64,000 nt of DNA from Streptomyces zhihengii (GCF_016919245.1 NZ_JAFEJA010000002.1:1180501-1244500), one strand, 5' to 3'; shown: positions 15,479-24,113, numbered from the stretch's first letter. Notes: generated by a model not told the origin, from the sequence alone. Made by a program: numbers and translations.

Positions 15479-16230
15479 TGGGTGGGCTCCTTGAGCTCGG
15501 TTAGCAGCAGGTCCGTCCGTGTCGCCATGAGCAGCGTACGGTCGGGCACCTCCTGCCAGCGCGGATCGTCGTCGTACGGCTCCGATGCCACGACCGTGCG
15601 GCCGCCGGAGCCCGTGAGGTACCACAGGGTGTCGCCCCACGCGGTCGCCGCGATGGCGCGGCCGTCGGTGAGGAGCAGGTTCAGCCGGGAGTCCGGCGCG
15701 GCGGCGGCGGTGTCCCGCACGGTGTCGGCCAGCGCCTGCCCCAGACCGTCACCCGCCCGCAGCCGGTGCAGCACCAGCGCCCACACCAGCGCCGAGTCGT
15801 TGCGCGCCTCCAGCGACAGCAGGTCGTCCGCCGGGAGCGTGCCCGCCAGGGCCCCCATCGAGGAGGGCCAGCCCCGCACCGCGCCGTTGTGCGAGAACAG
15901 CCACGGCCCGGAGGCGAACGGCGCCGCCGCCGCCTCCCCGTCCGCGCCCGCCGCGGTCGCGTCCCGGACGGCGCCGAGCACCGCCCGGCTGCGCACCACC
16001 CGGACGAGGTCGGCGAACGACAGGTCGCCCCAGACCGGCCCGGCCCGCCGGTAGCGGGCGGGCACCGGGTCGTCGTCGGCGTACCAGCCGACCCCGAAGC
16101 CGTCCGCGTTGACCGTGCCGTACCGCTGCCGGCGCGGGGCCCAGGACTGCCTCAGCAGCCCGTGCTCGGGCGCGACGAGCAGCTCGCCCAGCGGGGCCGG
16201 CGGTCCGAGCGCCGCGATGTGCCGGCACAT
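15475..16230 (-). CDS. egtC: EgtC, gamma-glutamyl hercynylcysteine sulfoxide amidohydrolase
   Basis: A 251-residue class-II glutamine amidotransferase-like hydrolase that removes the glutamyl group from the EgtB product. The N-terminal nucleophile is Cys2 (MCRHIAALG), and NADGFGVGWY and FSHNGAVRGW are the conserved Ntn motifs. The ATG at 16230 shares one base with the egtB stop (TGATG). The stop overlaps the egtD GTG. Confidence 0.95.
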   Translation of the reverse strand: MCRHIAALGPPAPLGELLVAPEHGLLRQSWAPRRQRYGTVNADGFGVGWYADDDPVPARYRRAGPVWGDLSFADLVRVVRSRAVLGAVRDATAAGADGEAAAAPFASGPWLFSHNGAVRGWPSSMGALAGTLPADDLLSLEARNDSALVWALVLHRLRAGDGLGQALADTVRDTAAAAPDSRLNLLLTDGRAIAATAWGDTLWYLTGSGGRTVVASEPYDDDPRWQEVPDRTLLMATRTDLLLTELKEPTQ

Positions 16231-17624
16231 CAGGCCTCCCCGTCCTGCCGGACGCGGGCGTCCCGGGCCGTGCGGAAGCCGGAGAAGATCTGCCGGCGCA
16301 CCGGCAGGTCCCAGTTGCGGAAGGTGCCCCGGCAGGCCACCCGGTCCACGCCGAACGCCCCGCCGCGCAGCACCTTGTGGCCGGGCCCGAAGAACACCTC
16401 GGAGTACTCCCGGTAGGGGAAGGCCACGAAGCCCGGGTACGGCAGGAAGTCGCTCGCCGTCCACTCCCAGACGTCGCCGATCAGCTGCCGCACCCCGAGC
16501 GGCGAGGCGCCCGCCGGATAGCTGCCGGCGCGAGCCGGGCGCAGATGGCGCTGCCCCAGGTTGGCGTGGTCCGGGCCGGGGTCGGCGTCGCCCCAGGGGT
16601 AGCGCCGGGACCGGCCGGACCCCGGGTCGTGGCGGGCCGCCTTCTCCCACTCGGCCTCCGTCGGCAGCCGCCGGCCCGCCCAGCGGGCGTACGCGTCCGC
16701 CTCGTACCAGCTCACGTGCAGCACCGGCTCGTCGGCCGGCACCTCCTCCGTCACGCCGAAGCGCCGGCGCAGCCACACCCCGCCCTCCCGCCGCCAGAAC
16801 AGCGGGGCGCCGATGTCGTGCCGGCGGATCTGGTCCCAGCCCTCGTCCGCCCACCAGCGGCGCTCGCCGTAGCCGCCGTCGTCGATGAACGCCTGGTAGG
16901 CGCCGCAGGTCACCGGTGCGGTGTCGATCCAGAACGCCGGCACCTCCCGCCGGTGCGCGGGCCGTTCGTTGTCCAGCGCCCACGGCTCGGTCGAGGTGCC
17001 CATCGTGAACGGACCGCCGGGCACCAGCACTTCGGCGGGCAGCGCGCCCACCGGACCGTCCGGCGGCTCGGGCGCGGTGAGGGCGGCCGGCCCCCGCCGG
17101 AGCTGGTGGGTGATCAGCATCGTCTCGTCGTGCTGCTGCTCGTGCTGCGCGATCATGCCGAAGGCGAAGGCCGCGTCGACCAGCGGCCCGCCCGCCAGCT
17201 CCGCCCGCTCCAGGATGTCCAGCACCCGGCCGCGCACGTCCGCCGCGTACAGCCGGGCCTCGGCCGGCGCCAGCAGCGGCAGCGAGGGACGGCTCGCGCG
17301 CGGGTGCTCGAAGGCGTCGTAGACGGAGTCGATCTCGGGCCGCATCGCCTCCCGGCCGCCGACGGTGCGCAGCAGCCACTGCTCCTCCTGGTTGCCGATG
17401 TGGGCGAGGTCCCACACCAGCGGCGACATCAGGGGGGAGTGCTGGGCGGTCAGTTCGCCGTCGTCGACGCACGAGGTGAGCAGCGCCGTCCGGGCGCGGG
17501 CGGCGACCAGGGCGTCGAGGGCCCGGCCGCGCGGATCGCCGAGCGGCCCGCCGTCGTACGGGGAGCCGGCGGCGGCGGTGGCCGCCGCGGCCCCGGCGGC
17601 GCGGGCCGGCTGGTGGTCGCTCAT
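16230..17624 (-). CDS. egtB: EgtB, non-heme iron sulfoxide synthase
   Basis: A 464-residue enzyme that joins hercynine to gamma-glutamylcysteine using O2 and non-heme iron. The N-terminal DinB-like domain has the metal triad H-x3-H-x-E in QHEQQHDE and an upstream DLAHIGNQEEQW. The C-terminal FGE-sulfatase domain has GTSTEPWALDNERPAH, RLPTEAEWEKAAR, NLGQ and GDVWEWTAS. ATG 17624 overlaps the egtA stop (ATGA). It is complete, with no missing key residue seen. Confidence 0.95.
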   Translation of the reverse strand: MSDHQPARAAGAAAATAAAGSPYDGGPLGDPRGRALDALVAARARTALLTSCVDDGELTAQHSPLMSPLVWDLAHIGNQEEQWLLRTVGGREAMRPEIDSVYDAFEHPRASRPSLPLLAPAEARLYAADVRGRVLDILERAELAGGPLVDAAFAFGMIAQHEQQHDETMLITHQLRRGPAALTAPEPPDGPVGALPAEVLVPGGPFTMGTSTEPWALDNERPAHRREVPAFWIDTAPVTCGAYQAFIDDGGYGERRWWADEGWDQIRRHDIGAPLFWRREGGVWLRRRFGVTEEVPADEPVLHVSWYEADAYARWAGRRLPTEAEWEKAARHDPGSGRSRRYPWGDADPGPDHANLGQRHLRPARAGSYPAGASPLGVRQLIGDVWEWTASDFLPYPGFVAFPYREYSEVFFGPGHKVLRGGAFGVDRVACRGTFRNWDLPVRRQIFSGFRTARDARVRQDGEA

Positions 17625-18895
17625 AGGACGGGCTCCTTGACCGCGGGCGGGAGGGTGAGGTCGTCGCCGGGGCACCGGCCGGGCAGCACGTACCGCTCGT
17701 TGAACGCCGCGACGGCCGCCACCAGGTCCGGTGTGGCGCCGATGCGCTCCAGCGCGCCGAGCGCCGCGTCGAAGGCGGTGACGGCGGCGGCGTGCACCGC
17801 CGGGTCGGCGAGACCCCGGCGGGCCGCCGACACCCACAGCGGGTTGACCGGTGCCGGCAGCGAACCGGCGTACTCGGCGAGCGGTTTGACCGCCCGGTAC
17901 ACCCGCTCCGCCGCCTCGGGATCGTCGAACAGGGCCGTCGTCACGGCGACGGGGATCATCCACCCGTCGTCGCCCGGCTGCGCGTCCAGCATGCGCAGCT
18001 CCAGATGACCGCGCGGCCGGACCGGCGGGAACAGCGTCGTCAGGTGGTAGTCCAGATCCTCCCTCGTGGGGGGCCGCGGCACCCCCGAGCGCAGCCACTG
18101 CCGGAAGGTCATCCCCGCGGGGCTGTCCCACGGGCCCCGCGCGTGCCGTACGCACATCACCGGCGCGTCCAGTGCGTGCGCCGCCCACGCGGCCCGCGGC
18201 TCCGCCCACGGTGCGGGCGCCAGCGCCCGGACGGGGTCGATGGCCGCCCACACGGCCTGCCGGGTCGACCGCCAGCCCGTGAAGCGGCCCCGGCGCGCGG
18301 GGGAGTTGGCGAAGGCAGCCAGCAGCACGGCGCCCAGCAGATGGGAGAGCTGCCAGCGCCTTGCGTGACCGAGGGGACCGGGCTCCTCCTCGCCCGCGTC
18401 CAGCGACACCTGGACGGAGGCCGAGGTGCACATCATGGTGCGCCCCGCGGGGCCGGCGCGGTCCAGATGCCGCTCCATCGCGTCGTAGCGCGGGTCGTGG
18501 AGCATCCGGCGGGGGGACTGCCAGGGATCGATGCCGTATCCGGCGGGGACCAGATCCGAGGCCGCGAGCGCCGCGCGCACGGCGCGCAGGTCGGCGGCGG
18601 TGGAGTCGACGCACTCCATCAGGGAGGAGGCGGGGGCGGAGCTGAGTTCGAGCTGGCCGCCCGGCTCGAAGGTCAGGGCCGAGGTCAGCGACAGGGCGCG
18701 CACATCGTCGTACGCCGCCCGCAGACGCTCCGCGTCCACCGGGGCGGCGGGTCGTCGACGATCATGGATCAGCCATTCGACCTCGACACCCACCACCCGG
18801 GGCGGGCCGGTCTTGAAGCAGATACATCGGAGCAGGTCCTCGGCCTCGTCCTCGGATATCCGGGGACCGAAGCCGTCGGAATCTGGCGGATGCAT
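17621..18895 (-). CDS. egtA: EgtA, glutamate-cysteine ligase
   Basis: A 424-residue glutamate-cysteine ligase of the actinobacterial EgtA/GCS2 type, supplying gamma-glutamylcysteine for EgtB. Seen are VGVEVEWLIHD, FEPGGQLELSSAP, MMCTSASVQVSLDAG and HLELRMLDAQPGDDGWMIPV, all conserved active-site stretches. The ATG at 18895 follows GGAGGAGT by six bases. A longer in-frame reading to 19018 lacks this site. It heads the egtABCD operon and is divergent from the PARG-like gene. No egtE lyase gene is in the window. Confidence 0.94.
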   Translation of the reverse strand: MHPPDSDGFGPRISEDEAEDLLRCICFKTGPPRVVGVEVEWLIHDRRRPAAPVDAERLRAAYDDVRALSLTSALTFEPGGQLELSSAPASSLMECVDSTAADLRAVRAALAASDLVPAGYGIDPWQSPRRMLHDPRYDAMERHLDRAGPAGRTMMCTSASVQVSLDAGEEEPGPLGHARRWQLSHLLGAVLLAAFANSPARRGRFTGWRSTRQAVWAAIDPVRALAPAPWAEPRAAWAAHALDAPVMCVRHARGPWDSPAGMTFRQWLRSGVPRPPTREDLDYHLTTLFPPVRPRGHLELRMLDAQPGDDGWMIPVAVTTALFDDPEAAERVYRAVKPLAEYAGSLPAPVNPLWVSAARRGLADPAVHAAAVTAFDAALGALERIGATPDLVAAVAAFNERYVLPGRCPGDDLTLPPAVKEPVL

Positions 18896-19033
18896 GAGCG
18901 ACTCCTCCACTCGAAGGATCCCGCGAAGGGACTCTGTCAACCTAAGGCCACCGCCGCCGGTCCGCACAAGGGTGCCCCCGGGGGCGGAAATGCGGTTGAT
19001 CGCGTCCTGGCCGGTCACCGAGCATGTCCCTCC

Positions 19034-19891
19034 ATGAGCGCACGACTACGGGAGATCGCCCGGCAGACCGAGGAGATCGTGGCGGCCGGCGGATACCGGC
19101 TGCCCGGCGGCCGCCTGGTCAAACTGGGGGACGCGGTGGCCGCCGCGCGGGAGGGCACCGCGCTGTACGGGCCGGAGCCCGTCGCCGCCGTCCCCGGCAC
19201 CGGCCGCGCCACGGCCTTCGAGGTGACCGGCGAATCCAGCACCGCCGCGGCCCGCCGCCTGGCCACCGCCGCGCCCGGCCCCGTCGCCGTCCTGAACTTC
19301 GCCTCCGCCAGGAACCCGGGCGGTGGCTACCTGAACGGCGCCCAGGCCCAGGAGGAGGCGCTCTGCCGGGCCTCCGCCCTCCACACGACCCTGTTGTGCG
19401 CCCCGGCCTACTACGCGCACCACCGCGAGGACCGCAGCCCCTTCTACTCCGACCGGGTCATCGCCTCCCCGGGCGTGCCCGTCTTCCGCGACGACCGGGG
19501 CGCCCTGCTCGACGAGCCGTTCCTCGCCGGGTTCCTGACCTCCCCCGCCCCGAACGCCAGCGTCATCGCCCGGAACCTGCCCGAGCAGGCGCACCGGGTG
19601 CCCGCGGCGCTCGCCGCCCGGGCCGAGCGCGTCCTGGAGACCGCCGTCGCCCGCGGCTACACCCGGATCGTCCTCGGGGCCTGGGGCTGCGGGGTCTTCC
19701 GCAACGATCCGGCCGAGGTGGCCGGAGCCTTCCGCGGGCTGCTGGGCCCGGAGGGCCGGTTCGGCGGCCACTTCGACGAGGTCGTCTTCGCCGTGCTCGA
19801 CCGCACGGCGGGCGCGTCGACACTGGGCGCGTTCCGCCGCGTGCTCGCCGGGCTCCCGGGGCCCGAGAGCGCGGGTCAGGTCCGGCCGTAG
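19034..19891 (+). CDS. Bacterial-type poly(ADP-ribose) glycohydrolase (TIGR02452/DUF2263)
   Basis: A 285-residue macrodomain-type hydrolase. The PARG signature is seen as NPGGGYLNGAQAQEEALCRAS, with the GGG loop at 96-98 and the catalytic Glu pair at 107-108. Further conserved parts are FYSDRVIASPGVPVF and VLGAWGCGVFRNDP. The family removes ADP-ribose polymers or chains from proteins. It begins 138 bp from the divergent egtA start, so the two promoters are adjacent; a shared stress role is only a guess. The last codons lie in the first copy of a repeat array. Confidence 0.87.
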   Translation: MSARLREIARQTEEIVAAGGYRLPGGRLVKLGDAVAAAREGTALYGPEPVAAVPGTGRATAFEVTGESSTAAARRLATAAPGPVAVLNFASARNPGGGYLNGAQAQEEALCRASALHTTLLCAPAYYAHHREDRSPFYSDRVIASPGVPVFRDDRGALLDEPFLAGFLTSPAPNASVIARNLPEQAHRVPAALAARAERVLETAVARGYTRIVLGAWGCGVFRNDPAEVAGAFRGLLGPEGRFGGHFDEVVFAVLDRTAGASTLGAFRRVLAGLPGPESAGQVRP

Positions 19892-20110
19892 CGCTTCCGC
19901 TGCCGGCCGCGGGGTTCCGGTCCGCGGGGGAGCGGTCAGGTCCGGCTGTGGCGCCTCCGCTTCCGGGCCGCCGGGGAGCGGTCAGGTCCGGCTGTGGCGC
20001 CTCCGCTTCCGGGCCGCGGGGGAGCGGTCAGGTCCGGCTGTGGCGCTTCCGCGGCCGCTCACCGGGCTTGCGGGGCCGCGGGGGAGCGGTCACGTCCAGC
20101 CGTAGCGCTC
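19868..20110. repeat. Five imperfect tandem copies bridging two convergent genes
   Basis: Units built on GTCAGGTCCGGCTGTGGCGC begin at 19875, 19935, 19981, 20027 and, as a diverged copy, 20089. Two successive units are 46 bp and the outer ones about 60 bp. The first copy contains the last codons and stop of the PARG gene. The last contains the stop and last codons of the convergent PemK-like gene. No other gene is seen between them. Confidence 0.75.
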
Positions 20111-20587
20111 CCGCAGCCGGCCCACCACCCGGTCGAAACGCGGCCGGTCCAGCGCCGCTGCCTCCCGCCGCATGCCCGCCTCGTGGACCCGCAGCACCCG
20201 GTCCAGGTCCACCCAGGACTCGCGCCCGGCGCCGTCCCACGGGCCCGTGCCGATGGCCACCCACTCCCGGTCCCCGTCGTGCGCCCGGCTCGACAACTGC
20301 ACGGCGAGCAGCGTTCCCGCAGCCTCGCGTGCCACCACGAGCACGGGCCGGTCCTTGCCCCGCCCGTCGTTCTCCTCGTACGGCACCCAGGTCCAGACGA
20401 TCTCGCCCGGGTCGGGGGCCCCGTCCCGGTCCGGCGCGTACGAGGTGCGCACGGGGCCGACCGCGGCCGGCGCGGCCTCGGTCGTCGCGAAGGGCCCGTC
20501 ACGGCCCGGCGCCGGTACGGCCCCCGGGGAGTCCTGGGGCGCTCCGCCCGGGGCCGGAGCGCCGGGCGGGCGGGGAGAGATCGTCAT
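20090..20587 (-). CDS. PemK/MazF-family protein
   Basis: A 165-residue protein. The first 60 residues are Pro/Ala-rich and look disordered. The rest is a PemK/MazF barrel with GEIVWTWVPYEENDGRGKDRPVLVVARE and LAVQLSSR. The family are mRNA interferases, but solitary Streptomyces members may not be toxins. No antitoxin-sized gene adjoins it. Its ATG at 20587 follows AAGGTG by five bases and overlaps the stop of the inserted tnpB (20584-20587), so tnpB transcription could drive it. Confidence 0.78.
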   Translation of the reverse strand: MTISPRPPGAPAPGGAPQDSPGAVPAPGRDGPFATTEAAPAAVGPVRTSYAPDRDGAPDPGEIVWTWVPYEENDGRGKDRPVLVVAREAAGTLLAVQLSSRAHDGDREWVAIGTGPWDGAGRESWVDLDRVLRVHEAGMRREAAALDRPRFDRVVGRLRERYGWT

Positions 20588-21852
20588 CGGCACACCTTGA
20601 CATCCTCTCCGCCTTGGAGGGCGGAGATCCCCGTCTGCCTGCCGGTGGTCACCGGCTGGGGCTTCGGGTGGGTTCCTGTTTCTTCGCGCTGTGCCGGGAT
20701 GAGTCCCGGTCTTACCCGCGCTCCGCAGGCAGTGACCGCCAGTCCGGCGGCCTTGGCGACGTTGATGGCCGCGTTGATGTCCCGGTCCAGGACGGTCCCG
20801 CACGCCCTGCACGTCCATACCCGGACGTGCAGGGGCTTGGGGCCGTCCTTGACGCCGCAGGCCGAGCAGACCTGAGACGTGGGCTCGAACCGTTTGATGC
20901 GGTGGAAGGCGCGGCCGTACAGGGCGGCCTTGTACGCCAGCATCGCGGTGAACGCCGACCATCCGGCGTCGTGAACGGACTTCGCGAGACGCGTACGGGC
21001 GAGTCCCTTGACCGCCAGGTCTTCCACTGCGACCGCTTGGTTCTCGCGGATCAGCCGGGTGGAGAGCTGGTGGTGGAACTCGCGCCGGGCATCGGCGGTC
21101 CGTGCGTGGGCGCGGGCAACCCTGATCCGGGCCTTCGCCCGGTTGTTACTGCCTTTCGCCTTCCGGCTGAGATCCTGCTGTGCCTTCTTCAGCTTCTTCT
21201 CGGCCCGGCGCAAAAAGCGCGGGGAGTCGATTTTCGTGCCGTCGGAGAGGATCGCGAAGTGGGTCAGGCCCAGGTCGATGCCGACCGCTGCGTCCGTGGC
21301 GGGCAGTGCCTCGGGCTCGGTCTCGACCACGAACGAGGCGAAGTACCGGCCCGCGCTGTCCTTGATGACGGTCACCGTGGACGGGACGTGCGGCAGCGAC
21401 CTGGACCACTTCACGGACACGTCGCCGACCTTCGGAAGCCGGAGTTTCCTCCCGGCCGTGATCTTCCACCCGGCGTTCGCGGTGAAGCGGATCGCCTGAC
21501 GGGTGTCCTTGCGGGACTTGAACCGGGGCGCACCCATGCGCGGGCGCTTGCCCTTGAGGCCGTCGAAGAAGTTCCTGTAGGCCGTGTCCAGGTCTCTGAG
21601 GGACTGCTGCAGTACGACCGAGGACACCTCGCCGAGCCATGCCCGCTCGGGGGTTTTCTTCGAGGCGGTGAGCCGCTTGGACAGCTCGCCCGAGGCAACG
21701 AACGGCAGCCCGGCGGAACGGGCGGTCTCACGGACGCGAAGCGCGTCGTTGAAGACCACCCGAGCACACCCGAACGCCCGGGCCAGCGCTGTGCGTTGCC
21801 CGGCGCTCGGGTACACGCGGAAGCTGTACCGAAGCTGCATGTTGATCACCAT
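20584..21852 (-). CDS. tnpB: TnpB RNA-guided endonuclease of IS605 type
   Basis: A 422-residue TnpB that looks intact. The RuvC catalytic triad is D193 (GIDLGL), E277 (VEDLAVKGL) and D358 (DRDINAA). The zinc ribbon has C329-x2-C332 and C348-x2-C351. TnpB proteins cut DNA guided by an RNA made from the element's end and help retain the element. The last residues read through the terminal hairpin into host DNA, and the TGA overlaps the ATG of the PemK-like gene. ATG 21852 is used; 21840 is also possible. The start overlaps that of divergent tnpA. Confidence 0.92.
   Translation of the reverse strand: MVINMQLRYSFRVYPSAGQRTALARAFGCARVVFNDALRVRETARSAGLPFVASGELSKRLTASKKTPERAWLGEVSSVVLQQSLRDLDTAYRNFFDGLKGKRPRMGAPRFKSRKDTRQAIRFTANAGWKITAGRKLRLPKVGDVSVKWSRSLPHVPSTVTVIKDSAGRYFASFVVETEPEALPATDAAVGIDLGLTHFAILSDGTKIDSPRFLRRAEKKLKKAQQDLSRKAKGSNNRAKARIRVARAHARTADARREFHHQLSTRLIRENQAVAVEDLAVKGLARTRLAKSVHDAGWSAFTAMLAYKAALYGRAFHRIKRFEPTSQVCSACGVKDGPKPLHVRVWTCRACGTVLDRDINAAINVAKAAGLAVTACGARVRPGLIPAQREETGTHPKPQPVTTGRQTGISALQGGEDVKVCR
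20607..20626. repeat. Hairpin at one end of the IS (3' end of tnpB)
   Basis: CTCCGCC (20607-20613) pairs with GGCGGAG (20620-20626) across a six-base loop. It lies inside the last codons of tnpB, where the guide RNA (omega/reRNA) scaffold of TnpB systems normally ends. Confidence 0.6.
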
Positions 21853-22272
21853 ACGATGCAACCCCGATCCCGATGTGCGCACCGGTCGTCAGGTCGTCCA
21901 CCACCTGCACGTCCACTTGGTTTTCGTAACGAAGTCCCGGCGTCAGGCCATGACCGACGCCATGCTGACGCGGTGCGAAGAGATCATGCGGGAGGTGTGC
22001 GCGGACTTCGAGGCCGAGCTGAAGCAGTTCAACGGCGAGGACGCCACGTCCATCTGCTGGTGCACTACCCGCCCAAGACCCAGCTGTCGAAACTGGTCAT
22101 TTCACTCCAGGGCGCCTCGGCCCGCATGCTGCGCACGGAGTACGACAGCCACATGCGCCGGTACCTGTGGGGAGAACACTTCTGGTCCGGCTCGTACTTC
22201 GCCGGGAGCTGCGGCGGCGCACCACTGACCATGGTCAAGCAGTACATCGAAAACCAGAAGCGGTCTGCCTGA
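21839..22272 (+). pseudogene. tnpA: Frameshifted IS200-type Y1 transposase TnpA
   Basis: From ATG 21839 the frame gives VRTGRQVVHHLHVHLVFVTK and FEAELKQFNGED, the first part of a Y1 transposase. The continuation HVHLLVHYPPK to IENQKRSA at 22272 is in another frame. One base appears lost near 22043, just before the second HUH-like His motif. The catalytic Tyr region follows in the second frame. The element therefore probably cannot transpose alone. Confidence 0.85.
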
Positions 22273-22338
22273 CTGTCACCCCGGAGGCACAGAGGACTCC
22301 GGCGCTTCGCGCCTCCGGGTCAAGGACGGCCTTCACCC

Positions 22339-22354
22339 CCGCCCTGAAGGGCGG
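22339..22354. repeat. Hairpin at the other end of the IS
   Basis: CCGCCC (22339-22344) pairs with GGGCGG (22349-22354) across TGAA. It is the counterpart of the hairpin at 20607-20626. Confidence 0.6.
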
Positions 22355-22573
22355 AGCACTGGCCAAGCTCAGCGGTAGAACCGCACCACCTTCCGGATCC
22401 AGCCATCCGGGGACGACGCGCTCGCCCCACCCGCCCGCCGTGCCCCCGGAGCGACCCCGCCGGGTCGGGCGGCGACCCTTCCCGGGGCACCCGCCGGGCC
22501 CCGCTCCGCGCCGGACTTTTCCGGCCATCCCCGGATCCCGGCCCGCCCGCGCTCTGGAAGGATGACGAGGGCG

Positions 22574-23596
22574 ATGAGCCAGACACCCCGACCGCCCGTG
22601 GGCCGCTCCGCCCCGACCAGCGCCGACGTCGCCCGGCTGGCCGGAGTCTCCCGGGCCACCGTCTCGTACGTCCTCAACAACACCGCCGCCGTGCGCATCA
22701 GCGAACCGACCCGGCTGCGGGTCCGCGCGGCCGCCGAGGAACTGGGCTACGTCCCCCACGCGGCCGCCCGCAGCCTGCGCGCCGGGCACACCCGGACGGT
22801 GGTCATGCCCTCGGCCCGCCGGCCGGCCGGCCCGCTGCCCCTGCGCTTCTACGACGAGTTCCAGGGCGAGTTGCGGCGCCTCGAGTACACCGTCGTCGAA
22901 TACGGCGGTCTCGGCCTCGACGGCGACGAGGCCGCCCGTGCCTGGGCCGAACTGCGCCCCGTCGCCGTGGTCTGCCCCGGCGGCACCCAGCCGACCGCGC
23001 ACGGCGTCAGCCTGCTCCGGCGCTCCGGGGCGCGCGCCGTCGTCACCCTCGGGCCGCACCCCACCCAGGGCGCGCACTTCCTCGCCCTGGACGAACGCCG
23101 GATCGGCGCCGCCGCCGCGGAGCACCTGATCCAGCGCGGCCGGCGCGCCATCGGCGTGGTCGTCCCCCGGGAACCGGTCCCGGCGCACTGCGCCCGGCTC
23201 CGCCTGGAGGGAGTCCGCGCGGCCGCGGACGGCGCCGGGGCGCGGACGGTGGCGCTGCCGATGGCCTACGAGGAGGAGTCGGCCGCCGCCCTCGCCGCCC
23301 GCTGGCGGGCGACCGGACTCGACGGCGTCTTCGCCTTCGACGACGAGTACGCGATGCTGCTGATGCGCGCGCTCCAGGACGAGGGCGTCGACGTGCCCCG
23401 CGAGACGGCCGTGATCGGCGCCGGCGACCTGCTGCTCGGCAGACTGCTGCGCCCGCGGCTGAGCACCGTCCGCGTCGACACCGTCAGCGGGCGCCGGCTC
23501 GCCGACTTCGTCGACCGCATGGTCCGGGAACCGGCCGCCGAACCGGAGCACCACGACCTCATGGCGGCCCGCGCCGTCCACCGCGAGTCGAGCTGA
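22574..23596 (+). CDS. LacI-family transcriptional regulator
   Basis: A 340-residue repressor. The N-terminal helix-turn-helix and hinge read TSADVARLAGVSRATVSYVLNN and RVRAAAEELGYVPHAAARSLR. The rest is a periplasmic-binding-protein-like effector domain ending in LSTVRVDTVSGRRLADFVDRMV. Target and effector are unknown. The second in-frame ATG (22574) has AAGGA 11 bases away, while the first (22562) abuts the ribosome site too closely. It lies just after the IS and is followed by a small gene. Confidence 0.87.
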   Translation: MSQTPRPPVGRSAPTSADVARLAGVSRATVSYVLNNTAAVRISEPTRLRVRAAAEELGYVPHAAARSLRAGHTRTVVMPSARRPAGPLPLRFYDEFQGELRRLEYTVVEYGGLGLDGDEAARAWAELRPVAVVCPGGTQPTAHGVSLLRRSGARAVVTLGPHPTQGAHFLALDERRIGAAAAEHLIQRGRRAIGVVVPREPVPAHCARLRLEGVRAAADGAGARTVALPMAYEEESAAALAARWRATGLDGVFAFDDEYAMLLMRALQDEGVDVPRETAVIGAGDLLLGRLLRPRLSTVRVDTVSGRRLADFVDRMVREPAAEPEHHDLMAARAVHRESS

Positions 23597-23666
23597 CCCC
23601 CGGGCGCCCCGTCCTGCCCGGCGGTGACGACATGCGGCCGACCGGGCGGGTGTCTACCGTCGCCCC

Positions 23667-23936
23667 ATGAGCAACGAACCGGAGCGTTTCGGCATCCTTG
23701 TCCTCCCCGAGCACGTCGAAGGCGACGACCCGGTCGCCGCGGCCGAGAGCGCGATCCGCTCGGCCGTCGTCGACGCGACCGGCCGCCGGGGCGCCTCCGG
23801 CTACCCCCGCTACGTCGGCGACGGCGTGGAGGCCGACATCGACCCGACGACACGCGCCGTGGAGGCGCTGCTGGTGGACGGCGCGGAGCTGGACTACGGG
23901 CTGACCGTCCGCGTCGTCGACGCCGACCGGGTCTGA
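23667..23936 (+). CDS. Small hypothetical protein
   Basis: An 89-residue acidic protein beginning MSNEPERFGILVLPEHVEGDD. It has no motif I can name and no signal or membrane segment. Codon use (G/C in third positions) and a start 70 bp after the LacI gene on the same strand support a real gene. Function not assigned. Confidence 0.6.
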   Translation: MSNEPERFGILVLPEHVEGDDPVAAAESAIRSAVVDATGRRGASGYPRYVGDGVEADIDPTTRAVEALLVDGAELDYGLTVRVVDADRV

Positions 23937-23956
23937 CCGCGCGGGCCGTCCCGCCC

Positions 23957-24016
23957 GACGACCTCCGCCCGACGACCTCCGCCCGGCGACCTCCCGGCCC
24001 GACGACCTCCCGGCCC
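23957..24016. repeat. Short GC-rich tandem repeat
   Basis: Four imperfect 14-16-bp copies of GACGACCTCCGCCC lie in tandem between the small gene and the thiolase promoter. Further degenerate CCGGGCGGG-like repeats follow to about 24110. Confidence 0.6.
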
Positions 24017-24113
24017 CCGCCGGGCGGCCCCGCCGGCGACCCGCCGGGCGGGTCCGCTGACACCGGTGGCCCGGCGACCCGCCGGGCCGGTCCCGGTGAC
24101 GCCCGGTGGACCG

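Larger units (their letters stand above)
20593..22360. mobile_element. IS200/IS605-family insertion sequence with divergent tnpA and tnpB
   Basis: About 1.77 kb with tnpB on the minus strand and a frameshifted tnpA on the plus strand, starts overlapping. Each end carries a GC hairpin: 20607-20626 and 22339-22354, consistent with the hairpin ends recognised by Y1 transposases. Exact borders cannot be fixed because the family makes no target duplication. The element sits immediately upstream of a PemK-like gene. Confidence 0.75.

Noticed and set aside
20090..20587. PemK-like gene as half of a toxin-antitoxin pair
   Set aside because: No antitoxin-sized gene lies on either side. The array lies on one side and the IS on the other, so only a solitary family member can be supported.
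19024..22272. A 1082-codon plus-strand open frame running through PARG, the repeats, PemK, tnpB and tnpA
   Set aside because: It is a shadow of GC-rich genes in other frames. Its composition is Arg/Pro/Gly-rich without domain motifs. Only its last part (after about 22043) is meaningful, as the second half of the frameshifted tnpA.
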